From the NCBI GenBank assembly GCA_030704615.1, contig CM060734.1, positions 11,346,001-11,410,000 of the forward strand: a stretch of DNA of 64,000 nucleotides. The letters run 5' to 3'. A program made the position numbers and the translations under genes. Below are positions 1-10,608 of the stretch, one piece after another. Position 1 is the first letter of the stretch. The number at the start of each line of letters is the position of its first letter. The notes below the pieces were generated by a model that saw nothing but the letters and a program-made list of their open reading frames with translations, was not told the origin of the DNA and made no database searches. The stretch comes from Takakia lepidozioides (lineage: Eukaryota > Streptophyta > Takakiopsida > Takakiales > Takakiaceae).

Positions 1-1
1 C

Positions 2-718
2 CAAAATAGCTACGCAGCCCCTTGGTCAACAGCGGCTCTGGCTGCTGGCCACACCCTTAGTGCACAGCAGCGTGCCATGATCTATGGAGAGCCACAGCCC
101 CAGTCACCACAGTCACCCTCTGGGCAGCAGACGCCAGTACAGCAATATCAAGGGCAACAGCAGCTGCAAGGGCAACAGTTGCAAGCACAGAAGCAAAGGC
201 AGCCGCAAATTCAAGAGCCACCACCATGGCAAGAACAGCCACCACAAGGGCAGCTGTGGCAAGGGGGCTACCAGGCTCCCTCTCCGCGGGGGGGTGTCAA
301 TGGTTCACCTGCAATGAGTGCACAACAGCGGGCTTTGCTGTTTGGATCACAAACAAGCACTCCACTGATCCCACCACCCTCAGGCCAACTGAACCAAAGG
401 CAGCAATTTTTTCAGCAGCAACAAGTACCTCAAGGTAGTGAACCTTACAGGATGAGCTATGGTGGGGTCACGCAAAGCGACATCTTAGGGCAGACCCACA
501 ACCTCTCCCTCCAGGACACCAGTCAGTACACGCAAAATCAGCCAATAGGAGGGTATTATGGGCAACGTGTAGTTATGATGCCCAGTTCACAGCAGCAGGT
601 GTCACCTTCGGCTAAGATATTCAACCCAGCTGACAAACTGTTTGAGGATTTGGTGGATTTGCGCAGCTTTAAATCAGCAGGAATTCCGGGTAACCTTTCC
701 AGGCCGAGTACTAGTTAG
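2..718 (+). CDS. TOL: TOM1-like (TOL) ubiquitin-binding adaptor, C-terminal part
   Basis: Open frame from the left edge to a TAG at 716-718; the VHS and GAT domains would lie upstream, outside the window. What is visible is a long Gln/Pro-rich tail with two related motifs (SAQQRAMIYG near residue 20 and SAQQRALLFG near residue 110), then PPPSGQLNQRQQFF, then a C-terminal box DKLFEDLVDLRSFKSAG. The NQRQQFF motif and a terminal DKLF-DLVD box are what I know from plant TOL proteins, which act as ESCRT-0-like receptors for ubiquitinated cargo at endosomes and the plasma membrane. No intron is evident in this last exon. Family call rests on the two motifs and domain-poor composition; the catalogue member cannot be fixed. 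Confidence 0.72.
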   Translation, partial: QNSYAAPWSTAALAAGHTLSAQQRAMIYGEPQPQSPQSPSGQQTPVQQYQGQQQLQGQQLQAQKQRQPQIQEPPPWQEQPPQGQLWQGGYQAPSPRGGVNGSPAMSAQQRALLFGSQTSTPLIPPPSGQLNQRQQFFQQQQVPQGSEPYRMSYGGVTQSDILGQTHNLSLQDTSQYTQNQPIGGYYGQRVVMMPSSQQQVSPSAKIFNPADKLFEDLVDLRSFKSAGIPGNLSRPSTS

Positions 719-1576
719 GCTGGACGCCATTGATGTTATCATTATTGTGGCGAGTAATGTAAGTGGGTTGAGGTTGTTTTATGGCTACCTTTCAAGCATT
801 GCATAATGATAAGTTCTCTCCCTCATCCCTCTCACCCCCACTCTCTTTTGAATCTTCAACTGTGGTGGTTATCATGCATGCTGTTTGGAAAGCTGTCGCG
901 TAAACATCTTCATGAGGGAAGATTTTTTTGATCTCGTCTCTGATGAGGTCGGCTTGAGTGTCAAATATAATAAGCTGCATGAAAAAAGATATTTGAGCTT
1001 GAGAACGCGTGGCTCTTTCATCATGACATGTTGTGCACACAATCTCTCATTAATAATTTCGCGGTTGTGCTTGACCCGAGTGTTTGTTGGGAAAGAGGAA
1101 GCTCGGGTTGGGAGGGTAATAACGTTCACTGGGCTTTTTCTTGGGGAAGGTGCAGACAGGGGACAAAGATTTGAAGTCTCCCGTGCTTGAGGGCACTCGA
1201 GTTGTTTGATATTGAATATTCGTGTTGGTATTCAAGGTCGAGGTTGCAGTCAGTATTGCGTATGAAATATGCAGTCATCTACCGGGCCGCTTTAGCACAG
1301 TTGAATCTTCTCTCAAGTAGTCAAGCATTGTTTGACACTCGCTTACTGATTCAATGCCTGGGATGCATACGGTTTGCAAGTGACACTCGTGTGACCATAT
1401 CCCTGTGACCATCCTCTCTACTTTTGAAGGCTTGAGTCTTGGTGAGGGCAACTTCTAGAATTGTACAACCTGCAATGAAACTGGTATGGCATTCCAAAGC
1501 ATTCAACGTCATGTTAGCAATCCTGGCACTAATGGGGGTGCTCTGCTAAGTATTAGGTAGCCGGTGCGAGGAGCCT
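719..1576. other. 3' flank of TOL gene, no gene seen
   Basis: Probably holds the TOL 3' UTR and intergenic DNA. Short frames on both strands have no recognisable motif. It ends in the arm of an inverted repeat described separately. Confidence 0.5.
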
Positions 1577-1660
1577 GGTTACCTGTTGTAATTTGGGGCC
1601 CTGAATAGTCGAGCTGTGGGAGCGGCGAGAGTATTTAGGGCCAAATTACAACCGGTAACC
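1577..1660. repeat. Inverted repeat at left edge of copia relic
   Basis: The arm at 1577-1602 (begins GGTTACCTGTTG) is repeated in inverse at 1637-1660 (ends CCGGTAACC). The arms differ by two substitutions and a 2-nt indel over about 24 bases, with a loop of about 34 bases. It straddles the probable start of the 5' LTR at 1584, so it may be part of the LTR promoter region or a separate small insertion. Confidence 0.6.
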
Positions 1661-2031
1661 TGGCGACACCGAGAAGCTCCTGCAGCTAGAGTATCTGTCT
1701 CTCTCCTGAAGATCTGCAACTCCTACTTCCTGCATACACTAAGAACTAGATGTCCAAGAAGTGTGGAAGACGAAACGTTTTCAAGAACCAAACGTCTTCT
1801 AGAAGCATCGGGATGAACGTCACTAGTTAGATCAAACTGTGGTCAGAAGAACCCTAAGATATTGAGTTGATCCTACCCCATGTAGAAGTGTTTTGTATTC
1901 ATGTAATTCATTCAACATAGTCGATAGTTGTTTTGATCACATATGCAGATATAGATCAAGTATACATTCGATATAGATTGAGGATAGTTTACTGATGTAC
2001 TTGATGTACTAGGCAGTAAGGTTTTCCAACA

Positions 2032-2044
2032 GGTTATGGGCCCA
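2032..2044 (+). other. Primer-binding site, half-tRNA (initiator Met) type
   Basis: GGTTATGGGCCCA follows the CAACA end of the LTR directly. It is complementary to the anticodon arm of initiator tRNA-Met (TGGGCCCATAACC), not to the tRNA 3' end. Drosophila copia is known to prime from a cleaved 5' half of this tRNA; the same mode is inferred here. Confidence 0.7.
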
Positions 2045-2084
2045 CAACAGGCAAGATCCAAGTAATATTCAAAGACATCAGGAA

Positions 2085-2984
2085 GTGAGAAAGAGTTGTC
2101 ATCTGGACAAGATGAAGAGTAGTACAACAGATCTAAAGGACATTGCACATGTCAGCACATGTGGAGGAGAGAACTTTCACTTGTGGAAGTATCAGATGGA
2201 GATTGTTTTCGCAGCAAGGAGACTCATGAGTGTAGTGAGCGGAGAGGAACCTGCAGAGCTAGCGAGAGACAGAGAGGAATGGGAGGACAAGAATAATTAT
2301 GCTCGATTGTTGATCAGTTCAGCAATTGATTCAAAGTATCTACAGATGATCATCAGTTGTAGAAGTGCAGCACAAATGTGGAGTAGACTACTTCCTATCC
2401 ATGAGCAGAGATCGGCAGAGAATGTCCACATATTGCAGCAGCAATTTTTTGAATATCGGATGAAATCTGGAGATGATATTGCCACACACGTCTCAAATGT
2501 GGAAAATCTGGAAAGACAACTAAATGATTTGGGAGAAACTGTGACAAAGTGTGCAATTGTCACTAAAATAGTTTGTAGTCTCCCGCCTAGTTTTAGGCCA
2601 ATGTTGTTTGCATGGGATAATGTCTCTATCGCCATGAAGACAATGCAGAATCTCACGATTCGACTGCTGAAGGAGGAGACACTAAATAAAATGCAGGGAG
2701 ATGATTGTCATGATGAGACTGACAAGGCTTTCTTCACAAGAACCAAGGGGTCTGCAAGCAGATCATATAAACGAGGTGACAGTAATTATATCCAGAACCT
2801 CAAGCAGCGGACTACGTGTAACGGATGCGGTGAGAAAGGTCACTGGATAAGGGAGTGCCCAAAGAAAGCAGAAAATACTAGTGGAGCCGATTCATCTAGA
2901 GGCAAGAGTCACTCACAAGCATTTGCGACTGAAAGCTGTACATCTCAGGCATTGTTTACTACGGGCAACAGCACGGATGATTGA
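2085..2984 (+). CDS. Copia gag (UBN2-type capsid plus zinc knuckle)
   Basis: A frame of 299 codons whose first ATG-rich stretch includes MKSSTTDLKDI. The capsid part follows the copia gag pattern: a FHLWKYQM motif near residue 30, ISSAIDSKYLQMI and a leucine-rich middle with SLPPSFRP. Near residue 250 there is a CCHC knuckle, CNGCGEKGHWIREC (C-X2-C-X4-H-X4-C), which binds RNA in retroelement gag proteins. The frame ends in a TGA just before the protease motif YADGGASEHMTD. Relic of an element, not a host gene. Confidence 0.85.
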   Translation: MRKSCHLDKMKSSTTDLKDIAHVSTCGGENFHLWKYQMEIVFAARRLMSVVSGEEPAELARDREEWEDKNNYARLLISSAIDSKYLQMIISCRSAAQMWSRLLPIHEQRSAENVHILQQQFFEYRMKSGDDIATHVSNVENLERQLNDLGETVTKCAIVTKIVCSLPPSFRPMLFAWDNVSIAMKTMQNLTIRLLKEETLNKMQGDDCHDETDKAFFTRTKGSASRSYKRGDSNYIQNLKQRTTCNGCGEKGHWIRECPKKAENTSGADSSRGKSHSQAFATESCTSQALFTTGNSTDD

Positions 2985-3755
2985 TATGCAGATGGTGGTG
3001 CCTCTGAGCACATGACTGACCGGAGAGAATGGATCACAAATTTCAAGAAGGTTAAGAAGGGGACGTGGCCGGTACTAGTCGTTGATAATCGAGAGCTCTG
3101 GGTTGAGGGAACATGAGACATTTTCATTCAATATCTAGTTGACTCAAAATGGAAGGATGGAGTCATGAAATATGTCTTTTATGTACCAGGATTGAAAAAG
3201 AATCTATTCTCCATCGGTCAAGCAGCAGACAAGAATGTGTCAACATGTTATAAGAAGACGGAGTGCAAAATGACAAATCAAGAAGTGAAGGGAGAAGTGG
3301 TTTACTGGAACGAGGAAAGGAAAGCTATACAAGCTTAATTTGAGAGTGTATACTCATCTCACAAGCCAGTGCTGTAGTCACTCTAGGATCTCCAGAAGAA
3401 TATCATGGAGAATCAGAGGAAATAGATGCGCATCTCGAATTGAAAGAAGGTAGCATGCGACTTTGGCATAGTCAACATGCAGAAAATCAAGGACATGGAG
3501 ACCAAAGAGTTTGTGAAGGGTTTGAAATTAAAGAAGAAAGGATACAGTGACATTTTCTGTGAAAGTTATGCCTATGGAAAACAATGCCGAATCAGCTACT
3601 CATCAGATCCAGACAAGAGAGATCGAAGGGTTCCCGGTGAATTAATTCACTCTGATATTTGTGGAAAAATGGATGTTCAGTCCATTGGAGGAGCTGAGTA
3701 CTACCTTCTCTTCAAAGATGATGCCTGCGGATACAAATTCCTGTATTTTATTTAG
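2985..3755 (+). pseudogene. Copia protease / pre-integrase / integrase start, broken
   Basis: Just after the gag stop comes a protease-like ADGGASEHM (copia proteases normally carry D-S-G-A-S/T), then VPGLKKNLFSIGQ, typical of the protease C-terminal side. The frame is broken by a TGA near 3115 and other lesions. At 3477-3755 an open frame carries a pre-integrase region and the first integrase block (ELIHSDICGKM, then an YYLLFKDDACGY motif), then stops at a TAG. The rest of pol is missing. Confidence 0.75.
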
Positions 3756-3779
3756 CACTGGCTACTTGATATAACCGGT

Positions 3780-4153
3780 TTTAGGACGAGTTGAGCCGTT
3801 AGATTGTTTCCATCTATGTCGTCCATTTCCTGATATTCGACGTGCATCGTGTGATCAATTGAGCCCTTATTGAGTTGTCAGGCTAAACCGGTCCCTCTAC
3901 CTACCTATCTCTTCGACCTTGTTAAATAAGGATTAGTAGTCACTTTTTACGGTCCGCTTCCTGCGGAGTCACGCAGTGGGAAATGTTTGAAGGCGATGAC
4001 TACATGTTATAACCAGCATCCTTAGAGCGAATCAGTGAAGAACACGTTGGCAAGATGGTAGGTAGGGAAAAGTTGAAGGACGAAGAATACAGGTTATATC
4101 CAGCATCCTCAAAGCCAATAAAACCATGACACGTCGGCAAAACTCGTCCTAAA
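3780..4153. repeat. Element with 13-bp inverted ends
   Basis: TTTAGGACGAGTT at 3780-3792 is repeated in inverse as AACTCGTCCTAAA at 4141-4153. Inside, two related blocks lie about 85 bp apart (near 4009 and 4090), each carrying GTTATA-CCAGCATCCT-like sequence; a third, weaker match lies at 3770. No coding frame is convincing. It could be a miniature inverted-repeat element or a relic of a longer one. Confidence 0.45.
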
Positions 4154-4696
4154 TGGTGGCAGAGAATCCGTTGCCACACCTGCCCCAAATTCCGCCTGCT
4201 GTCATGCAATATGGGCAACCCATTGTGGAGACGACAGTGTCTGCATCATAATGGAGAATTGCTCGCACCTGCCGGTGTATCGAGGCAGATATTCCGCAAT
4301 TCGAGTGGATACACGGCAACTGTGTAGTGAGATGATACGGAGGAACCCAGTCGGGGCAGTCCCTGCACCTTGTTTCACGAGAAGATTTGTTTGTGCAAAG
4401 TTTGTGGAGGCGACAACGACCGTCTTCTGGTTCTGCAGGCATGACATTTTGAGTTGTGTCTTCGGAAAGCCCAAGTACGGCATACAAGCAATGCCAAAGG
4501 CTCCAACAGTTTGGCCGGTTGAACCGGGATGCAATCTGACTTAGCTTGAGGCCGACGCCCTTACTGCAGCAGGATTACGGATGGTGCAACGCACAGATTT
4601 CCCCGCACAACCATTTCCGGTTCAACAATCTCGCCCATCCACTAGTATGAGAGGAAGAAGCGACTGACATGACAACTCTGCGCATCCTATAATGCG
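4154..4696. other. No recognisable gene
   Basis: Frames of about 100 codons exist on both strands but show no known motif and no support from neighbours. It may be the upstream part of the degraded element that carries the SWIM fragment. Confidence 0.3.
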
Positions 4697-5062
4697 TTGG
4701 GGGAAAACGAAGAGATGACGAATGCACGTGGGATGGCCTGTACAATCCAGAGCTTGCGAGAAGTGCCCCAACCAGGTTTTGGGCGTGTTTATCAAATGGC
4801 CAAAGCAGGGTCAGCTGCCCACAACGAGGTGTACACCCAGAGCTCGCGAGAAGTGCCCCAACCAGGTTTTGGGCGTGTTTATCAAATGGCCAAAGTAGGG
4901 TCAGCTGCCCGCAACGAGGTGTATACCATCACAATTTCCGAATTTCCCACCTGCAATTGCCCCGACTTCCTGACCATGGAAGCGAAGAAGGGAGCGTATT
5001 GGCCTTGCAAACATCTGTACTACGTGTACCTGAAGACTGAAGTGCAATTCCACAACTCATGA
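4697..5062 (+). pseudogene. SWIM zinc-finger fragment, probable MULE/FAR1-type transposase tail
   Basis: The C-terminal part reads FPTCNCPDF, then about 12 residues, then WPCKHLYYVYLK. This is the C-X-C...C-X-H pattern of a SWIM zinc finger, found at the C-terminus of MuDR-type transposases and FAR1-like proteins. The catalytic transposase region is not visible upstream. Upstream of the finger a block of 29 codons (starting SREVPQPGFGRVYQ) is present twice in tandem, at about 4757-4843 and 4844-4930, with only a few differences. Probably a decayed DNA-transposon gene; a domesticated SWIM protein is less likely given its small size. Confidence 0.55.
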
Positions 5063-5719
5063 CCTCATACATGCACCAACCTTGAGCCCCAACGAGGTGC
5101 ACAAGCTCCTTAATATGGATTCAGGGCACCACTGAGCTTGCTCTTTTGGGTCAACACAATGTTTCGTTCTTTCTTTCTGAAGTTTCAGTCATGGTCACTT
5201 AAACTATACTGCTGCAAGTACCTCTGACTTTGACAAACAACTGTATCAGTACCTATTTTTGTCATACTAAGATACCATTCTATCATTTCCTTGTGTTTCC
5301 CTGTGCGGCTCATGGTTTCCGGCTCATGAAATAGTAAACCTCGTTTGTGTAAAAGGTGTTGGGCACGAGTGGCGCCTGGAGCTCTACTCGTGTTGCGGCT
5401 TGCACATATTGTGGAGCAACCCTATGAGACATGTGGGATTGCCGATGCGGCAAGGGTGAGTCTTCTATACCCCATTGTTTTAACATTATTTGTACTAGTA
5501 TATAAGGACGTAAGTTCGTTCTAAGTACTCGTTTATTTAAAAATGACTTGTAATTGATATTACAATGGAAGTTGTTGTGGACGTTAAATGTATGGGTAAA
5601 TAACAAACTAATTGTATTAATCATATATTTATACGTGCAGCCACGAGTCGTTGCCCTCCAAGCGCGTGAAAACAGTACATCACAAATATGTGATGAGATA
5701 AATTGACAGTTCTTTTGAG
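5063..5719. other. No recognisable gene
   Basis: AT-rich DNA with short frames on both strands and no motif that I recognise. Confidence 0.4.
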
Positions 5720-6187
5720 TTGGAGGTGGACCATCCTTTGCCGGATGTGCCTTTGTTTTTCACCCAGCTTGAGATAGATAGGGTCCGTGAGACGAGGGGC
5801 TTACCCTATGCCCTTCGATTATTTGGTCGCCAAGCTTGCAGCCGGCCACCGCTTGCACTGGCGCCTCCTCATGATGATATTCCACGTCCATCACCAGTAC
5901 GCTCTAGTTGTACTAGTAGTCCAGCTCCACCTCCTCCACCTTCTGATCCTCATCCATTTGTATCTCCTCCTCCTCCACTTTGGACTAGTACACCGTCCCA
6001 TGAGTCACCTGCACCACCTCCACTTTGCGCTAGTACTGCACCGGCCCATGAGCCACCTCTATCACATCCAGTTTGCACTAGTACACCAGCCCATGAATCA
6101 CATCTACTTTCGAGACCACCCCGTGGGCAGTCACCTCCCAGCTCACCCGATCAGTCACAGACTTCACCTCCTAGCTCACATCACTAG
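5720..6187 (+). CDS. Hypothetical proline-rich protein fragment
   Basis: A frame of 155 codons. The first about 55 residues look like ordinary globular sequence (PLFFTQLEIDRVRETRG); the rest is Pro/Ser/His-rich with imperfect repeats of about 20 residues built on CTSTPAHE. I do not recognise the family. Repeats of this kind are common in hydroxyproline-rich proteins but also in transposon-encoded proteins, and the surroundings favour the latter. No signal peptide is evident. Confidence 0.3.
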   Translation: MEVDHPLPDVPLFFTQLEIDRVRETRGLPYALRLFGRQACSRPPLALAPPHDDIPRPSPVRSSCTSSPAPPPPPSDPHPFVSPPPPLWTSTPSHESPAPPPLCASTAPAHEPPLSHPVCTSTPAHESHLLSRPPRGQSPPSSPDQSQTSPPSSHH

Positions 6188-6229
6188 TCACCCCAACATA
6201 TTCCAAGTGCTTCATCCCAAACTCAGGCA

Positions 6230-6613
6230 TTGATAGTGTCACGTGCACGTGCCACCCAGACCCCTAGGAGGTGTAGGCCGTCACTGGTACTTGAGGTACG
6301 ACGGCCTGATGATCCTAGGGTTACTGGCAAAGAGTATAGGACTGCAGACACCATTCAGGCCTACCCTTTGGCGTGCACTAGTGCCTCTGGCCCCATTCCT
6401 CAAGGCCAACCATTTGAGTTTTGGGGTCGGCAAGATTGTGTGAAAGCCACGACCAACCCTTCCATGGGTCGTGGGCTATTTGCAATGGATGATATTGTGG
6501 TTCCTCCAAGTAGAGGGAAGACAGTGGACTTATTTTGTGGTCAAAGCCCCTATGTCTTCTCGATCGGGGGCGGAGCTCCGCCCTCCCGCCGCCAGATTCT
6601 GCTAAATTCTTAG
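6230..6613 (+). CDS. Hypothetical protein fragment, possibly continuous with the upstream Pro-rich frame
   Basis: A frame of 127 codons beginning 43 bases after the previous one, with a basic N-terminus (RARATQTPRRCRPS) and ordinary composition after that. No known motif. The two frames could be exons or frameshifted halves of one gene, since both have composition unlike random frames. Near its end lies a perfect 16-bp palindrome, GGGCGGAGCTCCGCCC, at about 6569-6584. Confidence 0.25.
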   Translation: MIVSRARATQTPRRCRPSLVLEVRRPDDPRVTGKEYRTADTIQAYPLACTSASGPIPQGQPFEFWGRQDCVKATTNPSMGRGLFAMDDIVVPPSRGKTVDLFCGQSPYVFSIGGGAPPSRRQILLNS

Positions 6614-8130
6614 CCATGACTACTTCCATAGGGTTTCACCAACTTTTCGCTTTTATCACTGTTATTACCTCTCTCTTTAGAGGTTCCGCTAAGTTACGCT
6701 TAGCTACGAGCTTAGCTCCATCTCCCGCCATAGCTCGCCCTGCGGCTCTTTGCACTGCTAAGCAGTCCTCCAGCGACTCTACTTCCCTCCTCCCTACATG
6801 CAAGATTCGCCTCTTTCCTGTGCTTCTTTCAAGCTATTTCTCGATCATTTTCATTTCGTTTTATAGGCAAATATGTTCTACGACTACTCCGCAGAGGGGC
6901 AGTGTGGGGATGGAAATATGGTAGGCCAGAAGGTGTGTTTCCGTTGATGGGCCCATATACTGGGCAAATCTGAATTTGAGAGTTTGTCGGATTTGTGCAT
7001 CAGATGCAGCTGTAGTATGCCAGAAGTGATTGGACAATTTGTGGTTGAGTACTTCGGAATGTGTCCATTTTTGGATATGTTGTTTGATGTGGTTGAGGGA
7101 CTCTGCGGCTTATTTGTTGGCTTCTTTAGATAGGGTAGATCGGAGGTTTCGTATAGACCGGGGTTCAGGTGGACTTGGGATCGGGTGTATTAACCAGAAC
7201 GGTGCGCATGTGCAATATGTATGGGATCGGCCGAAGGTTCCACTGGTGGTTTGGAGGCCCCATGCTGAGCAAGGAGGTCAACCTCCTCATTTCCGTTAAT
7301 TCCGGTATGTGAACGTACTTTAAGAAAGTGAATGGGTTTGTCAATTGAGATAGCCAGGGTGTCACAAGTCAGCTTTATGACAAATCCCAGACTTCAAAGT
7401 CAATGAAGTCTCTGGGTGGGGGGGTGGGAAAAATTAGAGATTCAATTACCACTGTTCATAGCAGGAAACCATTGTTCAACATGCTAAAAAGTGCCATTCA
7501 TGACATGCCATGTCATTCAGTCTGTATTTTTTGGTCAGCTTACATACCAAGGCATAACCAACCATCCTAATTTATTGTTGGCCCAAAAACTCTGATACCA
7601 CTTGTAAAGGATTTGACTCTCTTTTCTTTGTCCAACTATGACAAAATTTCAGGCGCTTTGCTTGGTTTGCTGTTCACAGGGAATTTACCAAAACTCCAAG
7701 GAAAACTGATTGCTCGGGATTTTGTTTCAACCGGACTCTCATCTATATCTGAATTCCAGCCAAGGCCCTATAGTTTTGGGTTCTTTGTATCATTGGACAT
7801 ACCAAAGTGACTGAGCAGTAAGTATCCATGTCCAAATAAAGATCCATTGATCACTGTTCATGGCTGGAAATGTTTGTTTGTCTTAAAGAAGCCATTTATG
7901 ATCATAGAAGGCTTAAGAACAAAATAAGAGCAAGGCCTGTGTCATAGCTCTCAAGACCAGCAAACAAGAATGCACAACAAAATGTACAAAACATGCACAA
8001 AGAAAGTGAATCGCCCAAACTTAAAGAGTTCAGACACTTCCCCAAGGCCTTAAGATCGTCACTTGTATCTTAACATGTTAGTTTGTTAGTTGTCTGGAAA
8101 TCGTTGGTAAAGCACGTAGGAAATTAGACA
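6614..8130. other. Non-coding or relic DNA with a copia-type primer site
   Basis: No gene recognised. On the minus strand TGGTATCAGA (7591-7600) is a match to the 3' end complement of initiator tRNA-Met, the usual plant copia primer site, so DNA to its right (about 7603-7960) may be a lone LTR in minus orientation. Similar sequence containing ACTGTTCAT-GC-GGAAA occurs at about 7451 and again at about 7854, perhaps a short duplication. Confidence 0.35.
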
Positions 8131-8535
8131 TTGTCTGAGACGACCATGGAGAGGAACTCTGGCGTCAAGATGACCGTAGGAAGCTGCATCGACAGCATAT
8201 TAGGCTGCCGATTCGGTACTAGAAACGGCGAGTTAATCCTGTTCGAACAATACAGGACGACTGTTCCAGTCCCAGATTGCGATCTCTCTTTTCTCCCGCC
8301 TTTCAAGTCTAGTAGGAACACACGGCGACGAGCTTGGCAATTGGTGGAAGCGACATGTATAGCGATGAAATATCGCAACAAAGCAATTGGCCGCATCGGA
8401 ATGACAGCAGGTCAGGACAATTTCAAACGACAAAGCATGGACTTGTTAGCGGTGCGGGACAACTGGAGGGGACTCTGGACAACCTATGACTCAGTGGAAG
8501 GGTCAAAGACCCCAGAGCCATCACCAGGGATTTGA
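8131..8535 (+). CDS. Hypothetical protein (134 aa)
   Basis: A frame starting MSETTMERNSGVKM and ending in a TGA at 8533-8535. Composition is that of a small basic globular protein (Arg-rich middle, SSRNTRRRAWQ). I recognise no domain. It stands alone among repeats, has no evident intron, and overlaps minus-strand frames, so coding status is uncertain. Confidence 0.25.
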   Translation: MSETTMERNSGVKMTVGSCIDSILGCRFGTRNGELILFEQYRTTVPVPDCDLSFLPPFKSSRNTRRRAWQLVEATCIAMKYRNKAIGRIGMTAGQDNFKRQSMDLLAVRDNWRGLWTTYDSVEGSKTPEPSPGI

Positions 8536-9060
8536 TTTCCAAATATACCACAAAATATGTGTGTAGTGAAAATACGACGAATGGCGAGAAGTGCAACTTT
8601 TTACCACCGATGGAGCTGAGAATTTACAAGCTGATACGGGGTATATAATTGTATTTTGTCACCAAGTTTGGTGATTTATGGAGCTGATTAGCTGCGGGGA
8701 AAAATTATTGAGTCGACGGCACTCACAATTGCATTTCTACTTATTGGATGGATGAAAAATCCTGGAATTCGCCTTGAGGAGCTGGATGGATGAAATGACA
8801 ACTCGCGCCAACTGGTCATCCAACTGGATGGATGAAAAAACAGCTTCCATTTGCCTCTAAGGCTTTTCATCCATGTGGAATAATATATTATAGATCCTCC
8901 AAGGAAACAATAGTTTAATAAATATTTTCCATTAGTCTATTAGGCACAACAACAGTATAAAAGAGGGGGCAAGGCTTCTCTTATTCTCATCTAGCTCAAT
9001 GGAATGCGGTGCCAATTTTTGCTGATGGGCCTGCAGTTCGAACAACGACCATCCCCAATA
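8536..9060. other. No gene seen; short internal repeats
   Basis: Repeats of GGATGGATGAAA-type sequence occur at about 8745, 8784 and 8825. Nothing else recognised. Confidence 0.35.
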
Positions 9061-9306
9061 TGGAAATGCGGCACCGCATTTCCAATTCCGCCATCTCGAC
9101 CTCATTGTTCGACCTCATTGTTCGACCTCTGTAAGCGTGGTGGCATCCATGAAATGAGCGGGAGAGGCCAAAACTGGCGTGTGGACAAAGGAAATTTTGG
9201 AAATGCGGCACCGCATTTCCAATCGGCCGATTACTTTTTACTATGCCAACATTGAAATGGAAAATTTAGTCCCTCCCCTGTTTTGGAAATGCGGTGCCCC
9301 ATTTCT
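9061..9306. repeat. Cluster of three GGAAATGCGG palindromes
   Basis: Copies at 9061-9084 (perfect apart from a 2-nt centre; arms of 11 bases), 9197-9222 (arms of 12) and 9285-9305 (one arm altered, CCCC for CCGC). The motif is GGAAATGCGG-(2 nt)-CCGCATTTCC, the same as in the large array at 15.0-16.6 kb. The cluster lies just beyond the 3' end of the methyltransferase-like gene. Confidence 0.85.
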
Positions 9307-10608
9307 GATTTTGGGAGCGTCGTGGTTTGGGCGATTGTGTGGCTGGAATGCACACTGGAGAGGGGTCACGAATGTCGGGGAGAATTTCCTTTATATACTC
9401 TGGAAGAGAATTTACATTTACAGAGACCATTAAAATTCTATTAATCTTGAAAATCATCCGAATCCTCATCCTGTTCTAGACTGTCCTGCTCCGCCTCCAC
9501 CCCCTCATTGCCTTTCTCATCTCCAGCGGACTGCTCGTTGGCCAGGCTTTCAAAAATCCCATCTTCTCCTTGCGGAACTGTCCATCTCACCTCCGTTGGG
9601 TCGTCTTCCTCCCTGTCTACGTCGCTCTCATCCGCTGAATCACATATGTACTTTCGTACTCCGTCTACCTGTCTGAGCTGCTGCCAACTCTTTCCTTATC
9701 CTTCTGTCCTCCCTAGCCCTCTCCAAAATCTGCTCTACTTTACTGGGATTCTCACTTCTTCTAATTGCTGTATTTGCGAGTTTAGCTGCATAACTAGGAA
9801 GGGAGTAGTCCCTCACCGGGCTCGTCATGAAGTCGGCCTTCGCAAAGAACGGGACATTCTTCCTGGCAGGAAGTGTAGGCCCTACATGTTTCGACCCGGA
9901 CCCTGCAATCCTGCACATGACAATCATCAACGAGACTAATGAGAACCACAGTCCGGAAATTCGTTTGACAAAAATGACCCAGAAGGCTTTGCAAACTTAC
10001 AATGTTTGCACTCACTCGTATTCCGGGTTCTCCTCCGCATCAATGTCCACTGTGTCTTCCTCGGACTCCGACGAATCCGAGGAGACTTCCGCTCTGTTGG
10101 GAGCCTTAACATTTCGTTGCAGCCCTTCCAGATGGGATCCCCACACGGATGAATCCTCCTCGTAGGCAAAGAGGTGCCGGTCGGAAAACCGCCCAGCCCA
10201 CATTGAGGCACCTGTTACAATGCCATCCACACATTACAACATGGCGCTTCAGATGTTGCGAACTACATCCTAACGAGAATTTGCAGAACAGCATAGATCA
10301 AGATTCTGCATACCCGTCCCACAGATGAGGTCGAGCACTGTGCCCTCCACGTCTGTGCATGTCTCCATAATTGTCTGAATGAAGGCAGGGCTCCGAGTCC
10401 GTGAGTACCGCAGGGGTTCCGTTGAAGTGAGGCTATGAGGGAGAAGTTCCTTGGGAACGTTGTTGAACAAAACGTCGTAATCGAGGGGGTCGCAGTTCGG
10501 GTCAACCTTTCCTCCCTCCTTCCGGAAAGCAAAGGTGGAGTTCTCCTTCACAAAGCAGTATGCATCGAACTGCTTCGTCTGCATACACAGGGGGGAACGA
10601 TTAGAAAC

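Larger units (their letters stand above)
1584..3755 (+). mobile_element. Truncated Ty1-copia retrotransposon with 5' LTR
   Basis: Probable 5' LTR 1584-2031, starting TGTTG and ending CAACA, which gives 5-bp inverted ends. It is followed directly by a primer-binding site, a gag frame, protease, GAG-pre-integrase and the start of integrase. The element stops inside integrase near 3755; reverse transcriptase, RNase H and the 3' LTR are absent. Copia-type order (integrase before reverse transcriptase) agrees with what remains. The LTR boundary is inferred from the TG..CA ends next to the primer-binding site, as no second LTR is present to compare. Confidence 0.8.
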
